Positions 7,975-15,152 of a DNA stretch of 64,000 bases are shown here, in pieces. This DNA is from Trebonia sp963795335 (GTDB lineage Bacteria > Actinomycetota > Actinomycetes > Streptosporangiales > Streptosporangiaceae): assembly GCA_963795335.1 (NCBI GenBank), contig CAWCHI010000004.1, forward strand, positions 602,143 through 666,142, in the 5' to 3' direction. The position numbers were made by a program, and so were the translations under genes. A model generated the notes under the pieces. The model made no database searches, was not told the origin of the DNA, and saw nothing but the letters and a program-made list of their open reading frames with translations. The first letter of the stretch is position 1. Every line of letters begins with the position of its first letter.

Positions 7975-8487
7975 TCAGCTGCCGGGCGTGACCGCATCCA
8001 GTCGGCGCCGGACCTCCGGCGTGTTCACGCCCAGAGCGCCCAGCAGCACCGCTGCAGGATCTGGTGGTTGGAGAGTGAGGATCTGGGTCAGCACCTGCTG
8101 GCCGGTGACATAGAGCCTTCGACGGTTGGGCTTAGACGCGTCCTCAAGCACTTTCTTTGCCGCGGGCGTCATGCGGAGGCGATCTCTTTTCGCGACGTCT
8201 CTGATCGTCGGCTTCTCCGGCACGGCGCGCATCGGCAGCGGGGGAGCGTCGGTGCTCGACCCCAGGCCCAGGGCACTCAGGGCTTCTTGATCGAGCGACT
8301 CGTGGGCCTGGCGAGCTTGCTGCAAGGTCACGCCCAGCACGGCTTCGATCGAGGGATCCTCCAGCAAGGCGAGCAAGACGTGATCGGTGCCAGTCCGGCG
8401 GTCACCTCGGCGGCGGGCTTCCTCGCTGGCCTGCAGAGCGACGTGCCAGCCGTGAAGCACCTCTGGCGCTGCGGGTTCGGCGGTCAT
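7975..8487 (-). CDS. Clp N-terminal domain protein
   Basis: A 170-aa protein. The first 70 residues carry a Clp repeat-type helical domain ('RTGTDHVLLALLEDPSIEAV'), the substrate- or adaptor-binding module at the N-terminus of ClpA/ClpC. There is no AAA+ domain. A second, less regular copy may occupy residues 95-165 ('MTPAAKKVLEDA'). I chose the ATG at 8487, preceded by AAGGAG, which overlaps the stop of the upstream HTH gene by 4 bp. ClpN proteins paired with a small HTH protein are common in actinomycetes; their role is not established. It probably acts in protein quality control or as a sensor for its partner. Confidence 0.82.
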   Translation of the reverse strand: MTAEPAAPEVLHGWHVALQASEEARRRGDRRTGTDHVLLALLEDPSIEAVLGVTLQQARQAHESLDQEALSALGLGSSTDAPPLPMRAVPEKPTIRDVAKRDRLRMTPAAKKVLEDASKPNRRRLYVTGQQVLTQILTLQPPDPAAVLLGALGVNTPEVRRRLDAVTPGS

Positions 8488-8696
8488 GATGGCTCCTTGT
8501 TGTATTTGGTGTGCACGGATTGGCGGGTGACCCCCAAAGCGTCTCCGATCTGCTGCCACGACCAGCCCCTTTCCCGGGCGGACGCGACGTGGTGCGCTTC
8601 GACCCTCTCAGCTAGGCGATGGAGCGCCAGTGAGGCGCGAAGCCCGATTGCCGGGTCATCCGACGAGACATTCACGCCGAGCTTCTCGATGTCCAT
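8484..8696 (-). CDS. Small helix-turn-helix regulator paired with ClpN protein
   Basis: A 70-aa protein starting at the ATG at 8696. A C-terminal helix-turn-helix is visible as 'WSWQQIGDALGVTRQSVHTK', resembling sigma region 4 or AsnC/LuxR-like recognition helices. The N-terminal 35 residues form a helix, probably for dimerisation. The gene overlaps the ClpN gene by 4 bp (ATGA), so both are made together. Two copies of a 18-bp palindrome lie directly upstream of its start, suggesting autoregulation. Upstream in-frame starts exist but would run through the operators. Confidence 0.8.
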   Translation of the reverse strand: MDIEKLGVNVSSDDPAIGLRASLALHRLAERVEAHHVASARERGWSWQQIGDALGVTRQSVHTKYNKEPS

Positions 8697-8699
8697 GCC

Positions 8700-8744
8700 T
8701 GTCAGTTTGGACTGACATCTGGGGTTTGTCAATCTAAACTGACA
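8700..8744. promoter_or_regulatory. Twin palindromic operators of the HTH/ClpN operon
   Basis: Two related near-palindromes, TGTCAGTTTGGACTGACA at 8700-8717 and TGTCAATCTAAACTGACA at 8727-8744, lie 27 bp apart centre to centre, just upstream of the HTH start codon. Spacing near 2.5 helical turns and half-sites TGTCA/TGACA fit binding by a dimeric HTH protein. Confidence 0.6.
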
Positions 8745-8887
8745 CAGCAGGTCGGCGCACCGGAGCGCCCAGATGGCCGGGCCGAGGACACGATTCTTGG
8801 GCTGGTGCGAACGGCCGAAACCGTCAGCGCATGCCAAGATCAGTCACGCCGGGTCTTTGACCGGACGAAAACGTAGAGCTGGACTGC

Positions 8888-9424
8888 TTGCCGTCCCTAC
8901 CCCGTCAGCACTCGATGCCCCAACGCTGGGCCCACGTTCAAGGGGTTGCGCGTAAGGCGCGCGGTGTGCAAGCGGTGGCCGGCTCAGATGCGGATCTGCT
9001 CGAAACGGCCGCGGTCTTGCATGACGTGGGTTACGCGCCCGACGTGGCTAGGACTGGTCTCCATCCACTCGACGGAGCGGTTTTCCTCGCCGAAGCCGGC
9101 GCCCCGGACCGCCTGGTCAACCTCGTGGCCCATCACTCTTACGCCCGGCTGGAGGCCCAGATGCGGGGCCTGGAGCACGAGCTGGCACAGTTCGAAGACG
9201 AGCAGGGCCCGGTCAGCGACGCGCTGTGGTACTGCGATCAGACGACCTCGCCGGCCGGCGAGCCGGTCACCGCACAGGCGCGAGTCGCTGAGATCGAGCA
9301 GCGCTATGGTCCTGGCCACCTGGTGACGCGCGTCGTCACCGAGGCGGCCCCCGAGCTCCTGGCCGCAGTCGAGCGCACCGAGCAGCGCCCGCGATCGGAC
9401 GGCCTTCCCAGGTCGCCCTCTTAG
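8888..9424 (+). CDS. HD-domain metal-dependent phosphohydrolase
   Basis: About 178 aa. The HD metal site is visible: 'RWAHVQGVARKA' supplies the first His, 'AAVLHDVGYAP' the HD pair, and 'LVAHHSYARLEA' further His residues. These proteins hydrolyse phosphate esters, often nucleotides. The start is uncertain: a TTG at 8888 and an ATG at 8915 are both in frame, and neither has a strong ribosome-binding site. In a neighbouring frame, the sequence just upstream reads 'AGLLAVPTP', which resembles the usual N-terminus, so one frameshift near 8890 is possible. The gene stands alone between two transcription units. Confidence 0.75.
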   Translation: MPSLPRQHSMPQRWAHVQGVARKARGVQAVAGSDADLLETAAVLHDVGYAPDVARTGLHPLDGAVFLAEAGAPDRLVNLVAHHSYARLEAQMRGLEHELAQFEDEQGPVSDALWYCDQTTSPAGEPVTAQARVAEIEQRYGPGHLVTRVVTEAAPELLAAVERTEQRPRSDGLPRSPS

Positions 9425-9597
9425 CCCGATGGAGCCGCCGCGCGGGGTCCCCGTTTCAGATCCGCCGCGGTCCGCCGACTGCCTCCGCTTTCTGCGGCCC
9501 CTGGTCTTAGCTTTCGCGCCAGCCAGCCGGCGTGCAGAGGCCGGCCGGGCGGGAGCGAAGCGGGAGCGCGGCTGAGCCGTCCGAGTCGGCGGCGCGA

Positions 9598-9641
9598 GCG
9601 GCCCCCTGGGGCCGCCTTGAAACCGTAGAGGAAGTTCTCAC
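9598..9641 (+). repeat. Hairpin followed by a 27-nt conserved tail, copy 1
   Basis: A GC hairpin (GCGGCCCC/GGGGCCGC, 9598-9615) runs straight into a 27-nt tail at 9615-9641 containing GTAGAGGAAGTTCTCAC. The same arrangement, with a different hairpin sequence but 22 of 27 matching tail positions, occurs at 11806-11851. It may be an insertion-sequence end, an omega-RNA-like scaffold or another structured RNA. No protein is encoded in 9425-9679. Confidence 0.45.
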
Positions 9642-9679
9642 GCAGCCATCGGCACCATCGGCACCGTCGGTCGCTAGCA

Positions 9680-10102
9680 TTGAGGGTGCAAGTACAGGCG
9701 TTCGAATCGGCCGACCAGGCGGCTGGCAATGCCGCTGCCATGCTCGCCGACGGTGAACGGCTGAGCAGACTGTGGCGCTACGTTTTCGCGCAACTGCTGG
9801 ACGACTACAGCAGCGTGCTGCGTCATGCCGGCGTCCAGGCAGCGGCCCAGATGTGGTTGGACGCTCCCCAGGGCACAGGCGACAACCGGGTAGACGCGGC
9901 ATTCGCCGCCATGGCCGAATTCTTGGCCCGCAGGGACGGATGGACAACGCCCTCATGGGCCCGGCTGCCCGAGCGCGAGGCATGGCCGTGGTGGTTCGTC
10001 ACCGATCTGCGGGGGCTGCATCCCCAGGCGCTGGTCGAGTCGCCATCCTCGTTCCGGCGTCGTGGTGTGTTCATTACCAGTGGGGCGCTAGAACGGGTAT
10101 GA
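9680..10102 (+). CDS. Hypothetical partner of the nucleotidyltransferase (antitoxin-like)
   Basis: A protein of about 138-140 aa starting at TTG 9680 or GTG 9686; neither has a clear ribosome-binding site. The C-terminal half has a distinctive pattern 'GDNRVDAAFAAMAEFLARRD' and 'WWFVTDLRGLHPQALVESPS', and the end reads 'RRRGVFITSGALERV'. I recognise this as a recurrent actinomycete protein placed directly upstream of DUF6036-like nucleotidyltransferases. No catalytic motif is visible. It overlaps the next gene by 4 bp. A toxin-antitoxin role is inferred from the pairing. Confidence 0.65.
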   Translation: MRVQVQAFESADQAAGNAAAMLADGERLSRLWRYVFAQLLDDYSSVLRHAGVQAAAQMWLDAPQGTGDNRVDAAFAAMAEFLARRDGWTTPSWARLPEREAWPWWFVTDLRGLHPQALVESPSSFRRRGVFITSGALERV

Positions 10103-10641
10103 CCGCAGGCCTCGGGCGGGAAGACATCCGCGCTCTGCTGGACGACCTGTCACAGGAACTCGCCCACCGGGGCGCCAGGGCAGAGCTCTTCCTGGTGGGT
10201 GGTGCGGCGCTCGCAGTCGCTTACGACGCGACGCGCGCGACCCGGGATCTTGACGCCGTGTTTATCCCGTCCGAAATAGTCCGGCAGGCTGCGGCGGCCG
10301 TCGCCGAGCGGGAGGGCCTCGCGGAAGACTGGCTGAACGACGCAGTCAAAGGATTCCTGCCCGGCCCTGACCCGGACGCGCAGCGGTACTACTCCAGCAA
10401 CTCGCTGATCGTGGACGTGGCATCTCCCCGGTACCTGCTGGCGATGAAACTATTCGCGGCTCGCGCCGAGATCGATGCCGACGACATAGCCCTCCTCTAC
10501 CGCCAGCTCGGCTTCACCACCGTGGATGAGGGCCTGGACCTCGTTGAGCAGGCCTACCCCGGCCGCCCTATCCCGCCCAAGGTCGCATTCCTCCTAGGCG
10601 AGATCGTCGACTCCATGCGGGCCAGTCCAGACGACTCGTAG
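10099..10641 (+). CDS. Nucleotidyltransferase-fold protein (DUF6036/AbiEii-like), putative toxin
   Basis: A 180-aa protein with the minimal nucleotidyltransferase motif: 'FLVGGAALAVAYDATRATRD' followed by 'LDAVF', a GG-x-n-D-x-D pattern near residues 36-58. The C-terminal half is helical ('YLLAMKLFAARAEIDADD'), including the K and D residues conserved in AbiEii/MenT-type proteins. Such enzymes transfer nucleotides to tRNA or proteins when acting as toxins. Its ATG overlaps the stop of the upstream gene (ATGA). It is the last gene before att copy B. The fold assignment is good; the toxin role is inference. Confidence 0.75.
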   Translation: MTAGLGREDIRALLDDLSQELAHRGARAELFLVGGAALAVAYDATRATRDLDAVFIPSEIVRQAAAAVAEREGLAEDWLNDAVKGFLPGPDPDAQRYYSSNSLIVDVASPRYLLAMKLFAARAEIDADDIALLYRQLGFTTVDEGLDLVEQAYPGRPIPPKVAFLLGEIVDSMRASPDDS

Positions 10642-10715
10642 CGTCGGGTCACCGACGCGCGCTTCGGGCATCCAGCGGGCATTAGGACACCGCCCGGGTG
10701 TGTGGCGATGGCGTT

Positions 10716-10765
10716 TGACCTGGCGCCCCGACCGCGACTCGAACGCGGGACCTACCGCTTAGGAG
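10716..10765. repeat. att copy B: 50-bp duplicate of the tRNA-Arg 3' half
   Basis: Identical to 18835-18884 over 50 bp, covering the tRNA-Arg 3' half plus six bases beyond the CCA end. It is the distal attachment site of the AICE and at the same time the proximal end of the older outer island. Confidence 0.92.
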
Positions 10766-10771
10766 ATCTGT

Positions 10772-10918
10772 TTGAATACTCTCATTGCTGCTGCAATGCT
10801 GGCGGAGCTTGGCTTCCTTGTCGTCGCGGTGCCGCCCGATGTCCCCGGACGTCACCCCGATCTGGCACGCGACCGGCACGGACTGCTTCCTTATCAGGGA
10901 GGCCAGACGTGGCAGTGA
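10772..10918 (+). CDS. Small hypothetical protein just inside the att site
   Basis: TTG at 10772 opens a 48-aa frame that contains 'MLAELGFLVVAVPPDVPG' and ends 'YQGGQTWQ'. An AGGAG sequence at 10761-10765, part of the att repeat itself, lies at ribosome-binding distance. The N-terminal part is hydrophobic. I do not recognise a family. The main support is codon bias and the start signal, so this is tentative. The rest of 10642-11088 shows nothing else except a short direct repeat, GTTACTCA, at 10996 and 11008. Confidence 0.33.
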   Translation: MNTLIAAAMLAELGFLVVAVPPDVPGRHPDLARDRHGLLPYQGGQTWQ

Positions 10919-11088
10919 TGTCAGCTGCGTCCGCCCTGACCTGCGCTCACCTGTCTGCGGGTGTCCGCCTGCGTGTGCCACTGGCACCGACCGTTGTTAC
11001 TCAGTTGGTTACTCACCGATTGAGCGCTATGCCGGGCCACCGGCTGCCCGTAGGCTGACCAGGATTGAGCATATAGGAGAGGTCTGCG

Positions 11089-11322
11089 ATGGTGAGTCGG
11101 ACTGTTCTCGAAACGGGCGAGGTCGGCGAGGTCAACGGATCAGCCCTGACCAGGTCGTTCAGCGTCGTTCCCGCTCACGGGGTGCCCTTCTATATGTGGA
11201 GCTTCCCATCCGTCAGAAAATTTCGGGTCGGCCAGCGGGTGGAGCTGGTGCAGGCTAAACACTCTTGGCTCTGGGGCAGGCTCCGCTGGAGTGCAACCTA
11301 CGTGAGGGCGGCGCGTCGGTAG
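11089..11322 (+). CDS. Small hypothetical AICE protein
   Basis: A 77-aa protein with a good start: AGGAGAGG lies eight bases before the ATG at 11089. The segment 'FYMWSFPSVRKFRVGQRVEL' suggests a small beta-barrel, and the C-terminus is basic. No signal peptide or membrane helix is seen. I do not recognise the family. It is alone, just inside the left end of the AICE, followed by a hairpin and a gene-free stretch. Confidence 0.55.
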   Translation: MVSRTVLETGEVGEVNGSALTRSFSVVPAHGVPFYMWSFPSVRKFRVGQRVELVQAKHSWLWGRLRWSATYVRAARR

Positions 11323-11345
11323 TACCGCCCGGAGTCGGACGGGTT

Positions 11346-11399
11346 CTGTCAAGTGGCGGCGGAGCCGATCCGAAGGGACGCCGCAGGCGCTCTTGACAG
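11346..11399 (+). terminator. Hairpin after the small AICE gene
   Basis: CTGTCAAG at 11346-11353 and its complement CTTGACAG at 11392-11399 close a larger imperfect stem that also pairs GCGGCG with CGCCGC. No T-run follows. It could be a factor-independent transcription end or one end of a lost insertion. The rest of 11323-11805 holds no recognisable gene. Confidence 0.3.
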
Positions 11400-11805
11400 G
11401 TTCCGGGAGACATCCACCCTTCCCCTTGGCGGTTCAGGGGGCGCACTTCTCCCTGAACCGCGCAGGTGCCGACTTGGGCATTCGCCCCCGGTGATCGGCT
11501 GGGAGACTGTGACGGATCCTGGCCCCCGGCGGCCGATGCCAACCGCTTAGCCGGTCCGCTTGGCAGAGGTGCCCTGGGGTCGTCGCGGGCGCGCGCCACG
11601 GGTGACAGGTCCGGGCCCGCGTTCGCCGGGCGCGCTCGTCCGGGCGCGAAGCCCCAAGCGAGAGCGCCAGGACCACAGCGCGCCCCCCGGCGGCAAAGCG
11701 GTGCCCGGTGTTACCGGCTCCCCCGATGGCTGCCCGTGTTCCGCGTGATGCCCCGTGACACTTCTGCGCATCCTGCGGTTCCCCTGGCTGCGCCGGTAGG
11801 CGCTC

Positions 11806-11851
11806 GGCGCACCGCCAGGTGCGCCCTTGAACCTGTAGAGAAACTTGTCAC
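11806..11851 (+). repeat. Hairpin followed by a 27-nt conserved tail, copy 2
   Basis: GGCGCACC/GGTGCGCC (11806-11825, four-base loop) forms a perfect 8-bp stem and is followed by a tail at 11825-11851 containing GTAGAGAAACTTGTCAC. It matches copy 1 (9615-9641) at 22 of 27 tail positions. The last four bases overlap the stop of the convergent deaminase gene. The roughly 400 bp upstream are GC-rich and gene-free and may belong to the same element. Confidence 0.45.
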
Positions 11852-12351
11852 AACTTGGGAGTTACTTCCCCTGGAAAGTTATCCGCCAACCGTTTCAACA
11901 CGGCTGCGGCTTCGGTTTGAAGCGGGCCACCCGCGACAATTTCCGGCATTGTTCGCTGGTCCAATGGAGTTGCCAGCTCTCGGTAGAGCTGGAGGTCTTC
12001 AAAGCCGCAGGTCGCTACGTCGAAACTGGTCGCTCCGAAAACGACTCGGGAGACCTGCGACCAGTAGCACGCCGTTAGGCACATCGGGCACGGCTCGCTG
12101 CTGCTGTACAGCACGCTGCCGGGCAACAGGTGGCTCTGAGCGGACTTCGCCGCGTCGCGCAGGGCCATGACCTCAGCGTGGGCGGACGGGTCGAGCAGCT
12201 CGATGACGCTGCTTGTCCCCCGGCCGATGGCTCGCCCGTCAAGGACGAGGACCGCGCCGAACGGGGTCTTGCCCTGGTCTTCCAGCGCGTGGCGGGACAG
12301 GTCAATGGCTGCTCGTAGGTACTGCTCGTCGGCAGGAGTAAGCGCCTCCAT
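11848..12351 (-). CDS. Nucleoside/cytidine deaminase family protein
   Basis: A 167-aa zinc-dependent deaminase. The two zinc motifs are 'SAHAEVMAL' (His ligand and catalytic Glu) and 'SSEPCPMCLTACYW' (two Cys ligands), the arrangement of CMP/dCMP and guanine deaminases. The length and the 'FEDLQLYRELATPLDQR' tail resemble guanine deaminase-like proteins more than TadA. The start ATG at 12351 overlaps the stop of the GntR-like gene (TAATG), so it is co-expressed with that regulator. Its stop lies inside the conserved tail of the hairpin repeat, so the extreme C-terminus may have been altered by an insertion. pSAM2-like elements often carry a nucleotide-modifying accessory gene here. Confidence 0.85.
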   Translation of the reverse strand: MEALTPADEQYLRAAIDLSRHALEDQGKTPFGAVLVLDGRAIGRGTSSVIELLDPSAHAEVMALRDAAKSAQSHLLPGSVLYSSSEPCPMCLTACYWSQVSRVVFGATSFDVATCGFEDLQLYRELATPLDQRTMPEIVAGGPLQTEAAAVLKRLADNFPGEVTPKL

Positions 12352-13179
12352 TAGCGCGCCGGCCCTTTCTGCGGGGATTTGGTCCAGGGCTGGAGCGGCG
12401 TTACGAATCTCAGCTCTGTCCGGTCGGCTGGGTACCAGGCGTCGGATATCTCAATGAGCGCGTCGTAGCGGTCGTAGGACAGTCGTCGGCAGAACAACAG
12501 CGGAATGCCCGGCGCCAGGTCCCATTCCTGCGTCTCGTCGCTGCTGGGCATTCTGGCCGTTACCTCGTCCACGACCTTCATAATCTCGATTCCCACCGTC
12601 GACAGCTGGTGAAGCGTCCCGCCGGGCCAAGGTTCGTTTCGCTCGTCGAGGATCGCAGGGTTTCCCTCCACGAGCATCTTCGGAATGTAGGACACACTGC
12701 TGGACAGCAGATTCCCAGTCCGGGGATCAGTGGACGTGAACCGCCGCCGCAAAAGCGGAGTCGTGGGAGCGACACCCAAGACGCCCGCCAGGTCAGCGGG
12801 CGCAGGGAAGATGTCGTAACGCGAAAGGAATTCCTGCTCGCTGATCGACATGTCCAGATTGGTCTCGGCCTCGCCCGTCTTGCCGCGTTCCTGTTCGGGG
12901 AGGATCGCGTTGTCTTTCTCGGCCTGGTGGCGTTCCGAGGAACGGACCGCCCGGCGCGGGGGACGCGAACCTCACGCGCCCGCGCCGGGGCCGGACCGCT
13001 AGCAGTCCCTCCTGCTCCAGCACCTGCAAGGCGGTGCGGGCGGTCTGGCGGCTCACGCCGTAGGCAGTCGCCAGCTCGGGTTCGGATGGCATCAGGGCTC
13101 CGGGCCCCAGCGTGCCGCGCTGTATCTGGTCCCGGAGGTCTGAGGTGATGCGGGACGTCGCTGTCTCGTTGCCGCTCAT
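12351..13179 (-). pseudogene. GntR-family regulator with UTRA domain (KorSA-like), one frameshift
   Basis: The ATG at 13179 opens a GntR winged-helix domain ('GALMPSEPELATAYGVSRQT' and 'ARTALQVLEQEGLLAVR', residues 28-65). After about residue 90 the frame is lost near 12900. A second frame carries the UTRA effector domain, from 'MSISEQEFLSRYDIFPAP' to 'FCRRLSYDRYDALIEI'. The span of 829 bp equals whole codons plus one base, so a single indel explains the break. In pSAM2 the regulator KorSA is of this class and represses transfer genes. A repeat-rich promoter region lies upstream. It may be intact in the living strain if the indel is an error. Confidence 0.8.
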
Positions 13180-13198
13180 GGTCGTTGGGCCCCCTTCT

Positions 13199-13250
13199 TG
13201 ACCGCCAAGCTTACAAGAATGTTAGACAGACAAGCTTGACTGACAAGGTG
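13199..13250. promoter_or_regulatory. Probable operator region of the AICE GntR regulator
   Basis: The gap between the divergent GntR gene and the first transfer-region gene contains three ACAAG words and two AAGCTT centres, including GACAGACAAGCTTGACTGAC. Such repeated half-sites fit binding by a KorSA-like GntR protein. The exact site is not certain. Confidence 0.4.
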
Positions 13251-13314
13251 GGACATACCACACTGGATCTATAGCCACTACGGCTTCGAGTCCCAATGAG
13301 GGAGGTCCAGCGAG

Positions 13315-13690
13315 ATGCGTCTGAAGCTCGATACGACCGGCGTCCGGTTCCGTATAGACGGGCCAGTGCGGCCCCGCATGGTGTCGCAGAGCGACGACCG
13401 GCAGCGAACGATGCCGGACGGACGCCCGGTGTGGGTGGTCAAGCTCAAGGCGATCGACAAGAGCGTCGGCGAGCACGGCTCGTCCGAAGCGATATGGGTT
13501 GAACTGATCACCCCGGAGCCGCCCGCGCTGGTGCTCGATGAAGCTGGCGGTGGTGGAGAACCTCACCTACACCCCGTGGGCCCGGGTCAACGGCACCGAC
13601 GCCAAGGGACGGCCGAAGGCCGAGATCGTCCGGGCCTTCCGCGCCGACTCGATCACCATGGCCGACGCCACCCGCCGTTCCGCCAGCTAA
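13315..13690 (+). pseudogene. Conserved AICE protein preceding spdB/tra, one frameshift
   Basis: The ATG at 13315 follows GGGAGG. It begins 'MRLKLDTTGVRF', a start I recognise from small proteins upstream of AICE transfer genes. The frame breaks near 13540. One base over, the sequence continues as 'KLAVVENLTYTPWARVNG' and ends 'FRADSITMADATRRSAS' with TAA at 13688. The total of 376 bp is whole codons plus one. The repaired protein would be about 124 aa. Its role is unknown; position suggests transfer or replication control. Confidence 0.7.
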
Positions 13691-13765
13691 CCGGCCTGGG
13701 CAGGGTTGCCGCCCTGCCCGCACCGATCCCCCGAATTCCCGTGATCAGCAGCAAGGAGAAAGACG

Positions 13766-14017
13766 TTGACAGTGCAGCATGGGGCCGACTGGGTCTTGTT
13801 CCGGGGCATGACGCGCTCGGAGCTTCACACGCTGGCCTGCCGGATTGCCAGTGCCGCCGGTCGGCAGGTCGACCTTGGCGAGTACGACACCGCCCGGGAA
13901 CTGAACCGGGTCTGGCTCGACCTGGACGTGGCCTGGTGGCAGAACCTGCGCCACGGCACCGACGAGAACCGCCCGGACACCTGGACCCGCAACCGTGACC
14001 CCGAGCGGTGGCTGTGA
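13766..14017 (+). CDS. Small hypothetical AICE protein
   Basis: An 83-aa protein. The TTG at 13766 is preceded by AAGGAG at good spacing, and no ATG fits. It contains 'MTRSELHTLACRIASAAGRQ' and a Trp-rich C-terminal half. Its stop overlaps the next start by 3 bp (GTGA). Proteins of this type occur in the small-gene run before traSA-like genes in AICEs. No domain is recognised and the function is unknown. Confidence 0.65.
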   Translation: MTVQHGADWVLFRGMTRSELHTLACRIASAAGRQVDLGEYDTARELNRVWLDLDVAWWQNLRHGTDENRPDTWTRNRDPERWL

Positions 14018-14145
14018 GCGCCCGGCTTCGCGCCCTGGCGGCCACGGTCATCGTCATCTGCTATGGCTGCGCCGGTTCCCGCAAGGACCCGGACGGCTCG
14101 GCTTGCTGCCGCTGCGGCGGGTCGGGCATCGACCCCAACCCTTAA
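14014..14145 (+). CDS. 43-aa putative zinc-ribbon micro-protein
   Basis: GTG at 14014 overlaps the preceding TGA and opens a 43-aa frame. It carries two CxxC pairs: 'CYGC' about residue 18 and 'CCRC' about residue 32, the latter followed by GGSG. This is a DnaJ-like or rubredoxin-like zinc-knuckle pattern. The coupling to the upstream gene and the intact cysteines are the evidence for a real gene. Confidence 0.55.
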   Translation: MSARLRALAATVIVICYGCAGSRKDPDGSACCRCGGSGIDPNP

Positions 14146-14243
14146 CCGAAATAGCGCCGGGGGCGTTGGTTGCCGCCTCCGCCCCCGGCCTTATCCCGCA
14201 CTTCCGGTTCCCGTGATCAGCAGCAACAAGGAGCTAGCGAGAC

Positions 14244-14498
14244 ATGTCCACTGTAACCCGCCCCCCGGCCGCTGGCTTGCCGGACGGCAACCCGGTCCAC
14301 GGCGCCCCGCACCCCTCGGCCCGACCCGGGTTCTGGGTCATCCCCCACGAGCCGGTCTGCCCCCAGTGCGGCAGTTTCGACGTGATCACCGACGAGGTCG
14401 ACACCGGCGACGGCTTCACCGAAACCGCCTGGATCTGCGAGCCGTGCGGCTGCGCCTGGCCGGTCGCGTGCGTGACCGAGTGGGAGGCGAACCGCTGA
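14244..14498 (+). CDS. Small zinc-ribbon AICE protein
   Basis: An 84-aa protein from the ATG at 14244, preceded by AAGGAG. Two cysteine pairs, 'VCPQCGS' at about residue 38 and 'CEPCGCAW' at about residue 66, frame an acidic loop, as in zinc ribbons. The N-terminal 30 residues are proline-rich and probably disordered. Its stop overlaps the start of the SpdB-like gene (TGATG). A nucleic-acid-binding role is plausible but not shown. Confidence 0.7.
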   Translation: MSTVTRPPAAGLPDGNPVHGAPHPSARPGFWVIPHEPVCPQCGSFDVITDEVDTGDGFTETAWICEPCGCAWPVACVTEWEANR

Positions 14499-15151
14499 TG
14501 CCCGCCACCCGGTCCAGTGCCCGCTCCGATTCCCCGTACCAGGTTGACGGGCTCGTCGTCGCGATCCATCGCTCCCCGCTGGGTGCCTGGTGGCGCTGGC
14601 GCACCGAACTGACCGCGCTCCTGCTGGTGGCCGGGTCGTTCTTCTACGGCTGGTACTGCCTCGGCACCTGGGTCAAGCCGCTGCTGATCCTGGCCGCCGT
14701 GGTCCTGGTGGTCGCGCTCGTGCCGCACTCGCGCCGGTTGGTGCTGGCCCGGTTCTGGGTGCTGTTCACCCGCCACCGGCTGCAGCGGGCGTTCTGGGAA
14801 CTGCGGCTGCACACCCGCGCCGGACGGCTCCCGCTGATCATCTGGATGCGCGCGACCCCGGTCGGCTCCCGCGCCTGGGTGATCCTCCGGGCCGGGATGA
14901 CCTTCGAGGACTTCGAGAACGCGGCCGCCGCGTTCGCCACTGCCTGCGGTGCCCGTGACTGCCGGGTCACCGCCTCACCCCGCTGGGCCTGGCTGGTCTG
15001 CATCGACCTCATGCGCCGCGACGTGCTCGGCGGCCGGGTCATCCGCTCTCCCCTGGGTGACCTGCCCGGGCTGCCCGAGCTCGGCCCCGGTCCCGGCTCC
15101 CATTCAGATACCGGCCCGGTCTGGCCGGAATCGGCCCTGGTGGAGGACTGA
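14498..15151 (+). CDS. SpdB-like membrane protein of the AICE transfer module
   Basis: A 217-aa protein. Two adjacent transmembrane helices at about residues 36-75 ('LTALLLVAGSFFYGWYC' and 'LLILAAVVLVVALVP') are followed by a soluble part with 'FEDFENAAAAFATACGARDC'. In related elements this part is the N-terminal region of TraSA or a separate Spd-type protein that works with the FtsK-like translocase at the hyphal membrane. The gene overlaps its upstream neighbour by 1 bp and ends 1 bp before the translocase. The context and membrane topology support the call more than any motif. Confidence 0.75.
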   Translation: MPATRSSARSDSPYQVDGLVVAIHRSPLGAWWRWRTELTALLLVAGSFFYGWYCLGTWVKPLLILAAVVLVVALVPHSRRLVLARFWVLFTRHRLQRAFWELRLHTRAGRLPLIIWMRATPVGSRAWVILRAGMTFEDFENAAAAFATACGARDCRVTASPRWAWLVCIDLMRRDVLGGRVIRSPLGDLPGLPELGPGPGSHSDTGPVWPESALVED

Positions 15152-15152
15152 C

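Larger units (their letters stand above)
4114..10715. mobile_element. Outer genomic island between att copies A and B (no integrase)
   Basis: The segment is bounded by two direct repeats of the tRNA-Arg 3' half (4069-4113 and 10716-10765). It carries a pentapeptide membrane protein, a TIR/deoxyribosyltransferase-like protein, a HEPN-like gene, an IS481 remnant, a ClpN/HTH pair, an HD protein and a nucleotidyltransferase pair. There is no integrase or conjugation gene. It looks like an older insertion displaced from the tRNA when the AICE entered. Confidence 0.6.

Noticed and set aside
7853..8113. Plus-strand open frames after the IS
   Set aside because: They run antisense into the well-supported ClpN gene and have no recognisable domain; the 7830-7974 gap is probably IS-associated debris.
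9421..9983. Minus-strand open frames over 9421-9983
   Set aside because: Arg/Pro/Ala-rich shadows overlapping the better-supported 9680 gene and the hairpin repeat; no start signal.
10702..11058. Open frame containing 'APRPRLERGTYRL'
   Set aside because: This peptide is just the translation of the att repeat (tRNA 3' half), a frequent false gene call.
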